Shown here: positions 58,602 to 64,000 of the stretch, piece by piece
Position numbering within the stretch: position 1 is the stretch's first letter
Layout of the letters: each line of letters opens with the position of its first letter
NCBI GenBank assembly: GCA_905178155.1
Contig: CAJINV010000002.1
Location: 6,180,476 to 6,244,475, forward strand
From: Amoebophrya sp. A120
Taxonomy: Eukaryota; Sar; Dinophyceae; Syndiniales; Amoebophryaceae
Length of the DNA: 64,000 bases
Direction: 5' to 3'
The notes under the pieces: generated by a model
Told to the model about the DNA's origin: nothing
Databases searched by the model: none
What the model saw: only the letters and a program-made list of their open reading frames with translations
Program-made: the position numbers and the translations under genes

Positions 58602-59761
58602 GGCTCGTCTCGTCGGGGGATCAGTTACAATAGGTTTGAACTATGCCATCGTGGTGGAAAGAGACTGGTTGTACATGGGTAGCACAAGTCGAGGAATTAT
58701 ACATGTTGGGGATGGGGAAGCCATGTTACTCTATTCGACGAGTTAGAAAAATTGTTTGGTAAGCCGGCGTAGTTTAACAACTACGTCATTAGATATGCGA
58801 AACAAACCCGAAATACTATACCTCCGGCAATAATCTCCCGATCTAGTACTTTTTCACAGACCTAAGAGGATATTACACCTGCCTTGTTCCAGCACTCGGA
58901 CCACCCCCTGTCGATTTGAGTAGACCAGAGCGAATTAGACTCGCAGCCGTCACAAGTCGCAAGAACAGCGAGAAGACCCAGAAGAAAAAGGACACAGTAA
59001 GAGTGAGATCACAAAAAAATCGACAGACAGGAAACAAATCACCTCCACGCACTCAAATAAACAGTTCTAGCTCTTTTAACGGCATCGCCTCGATCTCAAA
59101 AATCAGTCGTGTGCCAGTTGATCGCGTTCTCCTGCTCTCGCCACGAAGTATGCCAGCTGTAGTGGAGTAGATCTTCTCCAAGTCAATGAACTTTTAGCTT
59201 TTGCACGATGAAATTGAGAGTAGATAGTGTACGTGTACTAACAAGCGGATCCACATATAGGAAAAGAAATGCTGCCAAACGAAAAGTCACAACAGATCAT
59301 CTTCACACAGACACACACACGAAACTTTCACGATCGAACTGATTGACCACGACTTTTTGGCAAACACGACGTGCATCAGTTGCCCGTTTCTTCTCAGAGT
59401 CAGACCATGCACGCCAAAGCGAAAGCGAAGTCTCGCCGTGATGGTTGATTTAGATTTATTTGTTTTTACTATGATATGAACTCGCACAACTTCAAAACAG
59501 ACATCATAATCATTTTTGGGAGGACAAGAAATAAAAGGCTTTTTAGGCCTTACTACATCTTCATCGTCAAGAAGTTGTGGATCACGAAAAGATCCCTCCG
59601 TCGTGTCGCAACACAGGGCGCTCGTCAGTTCTTGTGCCAGAAAAAGCCATTTCTCAACGTGGTCACTGCGCCGAGCACGCGAACAATCTGTATCTGAATC
59701 ACAACACCTTTTCCAGAAGAAAGACCCCGCCAGAACTACTCTGCAGCAGCTTTCTTATCCT
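58602..59761. other. Intergenic gap
   Basis: 1.2 kb without a supported feature. Confidence 0.5.
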
Positions 59762-61560
59762 CTACTCGATGTCGAAGGCCGGTTTCCCTAGCTTCGAGGA
59801 GGCACTGGCCCCGCCGGTCAACCTCCCCGCCTCTGCCGCTTCGACGGATTTTTTCATCTTCTTCAATTTCGGCGAAGCGACGTGCTCGGGAGCCCCGCCG
59901 CCGCCGATGAAATCGCCGCCGACGCCGAAAATTCCCGGGGACAGATTTTCGTCGTCGTCCTCTTCGGAACCAGAATTGTCCAACCCCTTGTCCTATGCAT
60001 TGCAAATATGTCTGGGTCTGGAAGATGTCAAGCTGTTTTTGCATAACACAGAAGGTCTGGCATGGAAGCCCTAGCATCACAGATTTCGAGAAGGTTCTGC
60101 AATGCCTAATCCGCATGACAAATCCCCCACTATGGTGACAAGAAGTGGGCATCTTTTGCTGCCTATGCATGAGAGATTTGTGTGCGTTGTGAAATGCGCA
60201 TCACAACTTCTACTTCACATCCTTCGAGACCCAGACATATTTGCATTTGATATGTCCTCCTCCGCGAACTGGCCATCGAACCACTCAATGCAATCCCGAT
60301 TCTCGATCGGGTGCTCAAAGTCCACCCGGCGCAGCATGTCCGTCTCGAAATCGATGGCATCAAAAAGAAAAATCGCCCCTCCCCATATCGAAAACGAAAC
60401 CTGTGACGCAGTATTTGAGTACACAGATCGCATTTGTCTTGCTGGAGAGGACTGCAGACCCATGTCAAGCCTGAGTAGAGAGGCTTTGACTTAGGCGCTT
60501 AGCATGAAAAGGGTCCGTGATGTTGGCTCAACAGCATGACAGACAAACCGGCTCCATAATGGGACGGAAGCTGCTGCCCTTGTCTTCTTGCAACACAAAC
60601 GTGACTTGTGACCTCAAATCAGCAACACAAATTTTCGAAAACCTACCTCTTCATCAATATGGGGAGGGGGGATTTTTCCTTGCGATAGATGGTGGCCGGT
60701 CGCTTCATCTCCTCGTCCCAGGCCAGTTGGAGCTCATCATCCTTGAACAAATGCGTCAAGTACCAGCCGCACCGGTAAAACTGCTTTTTGTTGTACAGTG
60801 CGATCATCACGAGCGCGCCGTTGTCCAGTTTCGCGGTTTCCGGCACCAGCGTCATGTCCGGCGCAATGCCCTCCATCACAATCTTCCGCTTTCCGCACTT
60901 CGGGAACGGACCGCACTCGACCTCATCGAGTAACTGCTCCTGCTTCTGCAAGCAGGCGGAGGCGAGCAGATCCGCGATGGTCTTCTCCGTTTTGGAGAAA
61001 GGGTTTTTACTCGTCTTTTTACTCTCCGATTTGGACTTCTTCATCGACGCTTTAATATTCGCGGTAGATGTTGTTGAACTCGGCTCTTTACAAGTCGAGG
61101 TGGACTGCTGGTGCTCTGTAGTAGTGGCAGTAAAACTCGCGGCTTTTGACTGCATTTTCTTCATGGAAGTCGTACTGGAAGCTGCTGTCGTCGTTGTATC
61201 TTGTTTTTTCATCGCCGTGGTTTTTTTCGAGGTGTTTGAGGATTTGGAGCTTTTCGACCTTTTGCTGTTTTTGCTCGCGGAGGACTTGTTGTCGTCGAAG
61301 TTTTCGTCGTAATCTTCAGAATCCATGTCGTCCTCGTCCTCTCCCGAATCGTCCTGCGTGCCGTTCTCGCTGCAGGACTCGGCATCGAAAATGTCCTCCT
61401 GGACCTCCCAGGGCGGGATAAATTTCAACTGCAACTCCAGCGTTTTGGGAAGCGCCTCCATGACCTCGAACGTCACTTCGAGCTTCAGCGGCCCGGTCGC
61501 CGGCGCGTCCACCGCGGTCTCCGGGATCCAGTTCGCGCGCCGAAACTCGATGGCAGCCAT
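59762..61560 (-). CDS. ASF1: Histone H3-H4 chaperone ASF1 with a low-complexity insert
   Basis: 399 aa from exons 61560-60688, 60357-60253 and 59993-59762, joined by removing two introners each with one 5-bp duplication. ASF1 binds the H3-H4 dimer and hands it to CAF-1 or HIRA in replication-coupled and independent nucleosome assembly. Seen: LKLEVTFEVMEALPKTLELQ and LKFIPPWE (first strands), then after an insert LLDEVECGPFPKCGKRKIVM, LDNGALVMIALYNKKQFYRC, GWYLTHLF (the conserved core), and the closing region with DFETDMLRRVDFEHPIENRD. The insert, about residues 60-200, replaces a short loop with an acidic then Lys/Ser/Thr-rich stretch. The core is normally about 155 residues. The C-terminal tail is acidic and Gly-rich, as in many ASF1 proteins. 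Confidence 0.88.
59994..60252. mobile_element. Introner, family 1 (subtype c)
   Basis: 259 bp. Ends TATGCATTGCAAATATGTC / TATCAAATGCAAATATGTC. 5-bp duplication TGTCC (59989-59993 and 60253-60257). Removal gives A-E-E-D-K-G-L-D-N-S in ASF1. Reverse complement of the type at 137-388. Confidence 0.92.
60358..60687. mobile_element. Introner, family 2
   Basis: 330 bp. Ends CATCAAAAAGAAAAATCGCC / TATCGCAAGGAAAAATCCCC. 5-bp duplication GATGG (60353-60357 and 60688-60692). Removal gives R-P-A-T-I-D-F-E-T in ASF1. Confidence 0.92.
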
Positions 61561-62532
61561 TTTTTTGGTCTTTAATACGGTCTAATTGTCGTCTCGCTGG
61601 GGTTCTTCGTCTACGTACTGCCGGTTCGTGCCTCTCTGGTCCTCGTACTGTTTCATCACTTCTGCCAAAGAAGTGGTTTTTCTCTTATCCTATCTGAGGG
61701 CCTCACTGCTGGGTAATTTTTCATTTTGCGTGCGGATCTTCACAAGTCCTTCCTGAAAAAGTTCAGAAATTTATTCAAAAGAAACAGGAGAAAAGACACG
61801 AACATAGACATACATTGAGAGCATGATTTCCATGCTGGGGACAATTTGAACGAATGGCCTGTCGTGATCTCCACCTCCAGTGAACTTCTACGGTGCGTGC
61901 TGTAATTTGTTCGACGAGCCGGTCTTTATATTACACGAACAAATTTTGAAACGGATCTATAGCAATTTTGAACCTACTATCTCGAAGCCCAGAGAAAACT
62001 CCTCCGTTTGACATCTTGGATCATGAATAAAACGAGCTTGAGAACTTGTACTTGATCGAGCGCAGGACCAGGAGAGAATAAAATTTTCGTGAAGACCCGA
62101 AGAAGAAGTGTGCTCCTGTGCACCAGCGGCAAATTTTCACCTGGAGCTTCCAGAACATGAAAATCACCAGCCCGCTTGTGCACCAGCTGCAAGGACGTCG
62201 CCGCGCTTGTACGTCCTGGCGCCAACACGCTAGATAGGCAATTTTGAAAGATGTCGCTCGGTAGCTAGTCAGAGACAGAAATATTAAACGTCGATCCGCG
62301 GATGATAGATCATCACTGTAGATTTGCAATTAGTTGCTGAGCCAGCAGAAGTATATGCCTTCCAACCCTTTTTCGAATTATTGTGTCGCTCTTTACCATT
62401 ACGCTTACTGGTACAAATCATTTGATATTCTGGTCGTGCTTGCGCGCAAACAAACAACGCCTTTTGTGAAAGTTAGAGCTTCAACCTTTGTTCTCATATT
62501 ATCCCCTACTTCAACATTTTCCCGTCACAACA
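61561..62532. other. Intergenic gap
   Basis: No supported feature. Confidence 0.5.
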
Positions 62533-64000
62533 TCAGAATCGCCCCCTCTGTTGCGAAAAGCGTCTCTTCGCCGCCCCCATTGGCTTATTTGCCTGAAACG
62601 GATTGCCGCCGAAGCCAGCCTGTCCGCCCCCGAAGGGGTTGTTCGCGTTGCCTGCTGCATTGTTGGTGTTCGCACCGGCACCACCGCCAAAGATCCCTCC
62701 GCCACCAGTACTAGCTCCTCCGCCACCGAAGATGCCACCACCCGTGCTCGTCGCGCCACCCCCGCCGAAGGGATTCCCCCCTCCCGCCGGCGCGGCACCG
62801 CCAAAAATGCCGCTACTTGTGGTGGAGCCCCCGCCGAAGGGGTTGCCGTTGGCACTGGGTTGCGCAGAACTTGTATTGGCTCCACCGCCTCCAAAGGGGT
62901 TTTGTTGTGCGCCGTTAGCTGCTGCTGGTGCAGCACCTCCGAACAAGGAGTTTGCAGTTCCTGTGCCGTTGTTCGCTGCATTGTTTCCCGCTGCGTTCCC
63001 CCCGCCAAACGCACCCCCGAAAACACCCCCGCCGCCGCCAGCAGGATTATTAGTGTTCGCACTGCCGAAAATACCACTTGAATTGTTGTTCGGCTGCGCC
63101 GGGGCGCCGAAAACATTTGTCGCTGGTGCTGCTCCCGTCGTTGCACCACCGCCGAACGCCCCCCCTGCGCTGGTGGTCGTGGTGCCGCCGAACGGACCAG
63201 GTGCGGCTGCCGTGGCCCCGAAAATGCCACCAGTGCTCGTTGCTGCCGCGGGTGCTGCTCCACCTACTCCGCCAAAGATACTACTACCGGAAGTAGCTGC
63301 TGCGGTGGTGGTCGACGCTGGTGCAGCTGCACCCCCTCCAAAGATGCTGGCGTTGCTGCCCGCTCCTGTACTGGTTGCAGCTCCTGCGGCACCAAAAATG
63401 CCGCCAGCACTCGAGGTTGGCTGCGACGTGGTGTTTGCTCCGCCGCCAAAAATCGAGTTTCCCGCACTGGTCGAGGCGGGAGCTCCACTGCCGAAAATAC
63501 CACCGCCTGCAGCAGCGGGTGCGGCACCGGCACTACTAGCAGCGCCGAAGGCGGGGGTCGCTGTCGCAGACGCTGGTGCACCTCCGCCGCCGAAAATGCT
63601 TTGCTTCGAGTCCTGGGAGGTCGCTGCAGGAGCAGCAGCTGCTGCTGCTGCCCCAAAAATACTACCTGTCGTTTGCTTGGAGTCCGTTTGCAACCCACCA
63701 CCAAAAATACTGCTTGCCTTTGATTCCGCTGGTGGTTGCGCTGGTGCTAAACCTCCACCAAAAATACTGGATGCCTTCGCTTCTGTACCAGCAGGGGCGG
63801 TAGCTGGCGCTGAACCAAAAATGCTAGCTTGCTTCGCGTCAGCAGGTGCACCGAAGAGGCTCGTCGTATTTGAAGCGGCTGCTGGCTTAGCTGCATTCTC
63901 ACTAGCGGGAGCTGCAGCGCCAAAAATGCTGCTTCCGGTCTTAGCCTCTGGTCCAGAGGTAGAGCCGAAAATCCCCCCCGTGGGTTTAGCTTCCGCAGGA
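62533..64000 (-). CDS. FG-repeat nucleoporin, C-terminal part (5' end beyond window)
   Basis: The frame is open from the right edge to the stop at 62533 (about 488 codons), with no start inside. It consists of SIFGG/GIFG repeats spaced by Ala/Thr/Ser/Gly-rich linkers (A-S-S-I-F-G-G-G-L, S-S-G-I-F-G-G-A-A), with NPFGGG units towards the end. It closes with a basic tail, K-R-R-F-S-Q-Q-R-G-R-F. Such Phe-Gly repeats form the permeability barrier of the nuclear pore. No Nup98-type self-cleaving domain, GLFG repeats or coiled coil is visible in this part. Which nucleoporin it is cannot be told from the repeats alone. Confidence 0.8.
   Translation of the reverse strand, partial: PAEAKPTGGIFGSTSGPEAKTGSSIFGAAAPASENAAKPAAASNTTSLFGAPADAKQASIFGSAPATAPAGTEAKASSIFGGGLAPAQPPAESKASSIFGGGLQTDSKQTTGSIFGAAAAAAAPAATSQDSKQSIFGGGGAPASATATPAFGAASSAGAAPAAAGGGIFGSGAPASTSAGNSIFGGGANTTSQPTSSAGGIFGAAGAATSTGAGSNASIFGGGAAAPASTTTAAATSGSSIFGGVGGAAPAAATSTGGIFGATAAAPGPFGGTTTTSAGGAFGGGATTGAAPATNVFGAPAQPNNNSSGIFGSANTNNPAGGGGGVFGGAFGGGNAAGNNAANNGTGTANSLFGGAAPAAANGAQQNPFGGGGANTSSAQPSANGNPFGGGSTTSSGIFGGAAPAGGGNPFGGGGATSTGGGIFGGGGASTGGGGIFGGGAGANTNNAAGNANNPFGGGQAGFGGNPFQANKPMGAAKRRFSQQRGRF

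Noticed and set aside
137-60687. CRISPR-like array from the repeated GCATGACAAAT motifs
   Set aside because: The repeats lie inside dispersed inverted-repeat elements in eukaryotic exons, with no regular spacing or cas genes.

Overview
This is nuclear DNA of a protist, most likely an alveolate of the dinoflagellate/Syndiniales lineage. The best guess is Amoebophrya, whose genomes I recall being reported to carry invasive intronic elements with non-canonical splicing. The assignment is an inference. It rests on about 20 short inverted-repeat elements that sit inside exons and are flanked by 5-bp duplications, on every supported gene lying on the minus strand, on proteins swollen by low-complexity inserts, and on eukaryote-only genes (ASF1, PPIP5K/Vip1, DPH1, FG nucleoporin, STE7-like kinase).

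Layout (all genes on the minus strand). 1-6.7 kb: a tandem array of four copies of an unrecognised gene family; one runs off the window and carries an introner, one is a frameshifted deletion pseudogene, two are intact at 407 aa. 7.9-10.9 kb: DPH1 (diphthamide synthesis). 11.7-15.0 kb: a SMYD-like SET-domain methyltransferase. 16.4-22.5 kb: a very large MAP-kinase-kinase-like kinase with five inverted-repeat introns. 23.4-25.1 kb: a GC-rich island. 25.6-28.5 kb: a coiled-coil/zinc-knuckle protein. 28.9-29.7 kb: a second GC island. 30.5-31.6 kb: a Ddi1-like aspartyl protease. 32.4-33.9 kb: a third GC island, touching the 3' end of a coiled-coil gene (33.9-35.3 kb). 36.3-40.9 kb: a Cys-rich protein with a thrombospondin type 1 repeat. 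41.8-43.2 kb: a SAP-domain protein. 44.1-45.1 kb: a putative secreted protein. 46.4-58.6 kb: a giant PPIP5K/Vip1 inositol pyrophosphate kinase/phosphatase (13 exons, about 3,020 codons). 59.8-61.6 kb: histone chaperone ASF1. 62.5 kb to the right edge: the C-terminal part of an FG-repeat nucleoporin.

The standout system is the introner population. At least six families have different terminal inverted repeats. Seventeen copies have recognisable 5-bp target duplications, 14 of them exact. In each of these 17, removing the element plus one duplication copy restores the reading frame exactly. Their ends do not generally offer GT-AG, so a second, non-canonical splicing mode must work beside ordinary GT-AG introns of about 117-185 bp in the same genes. 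Between-family sharing of interior motifs, insertion in both orientations, an empty site in tandem paralogs and an element nested within an introner all point to recent DNA-transposon-like mobility.
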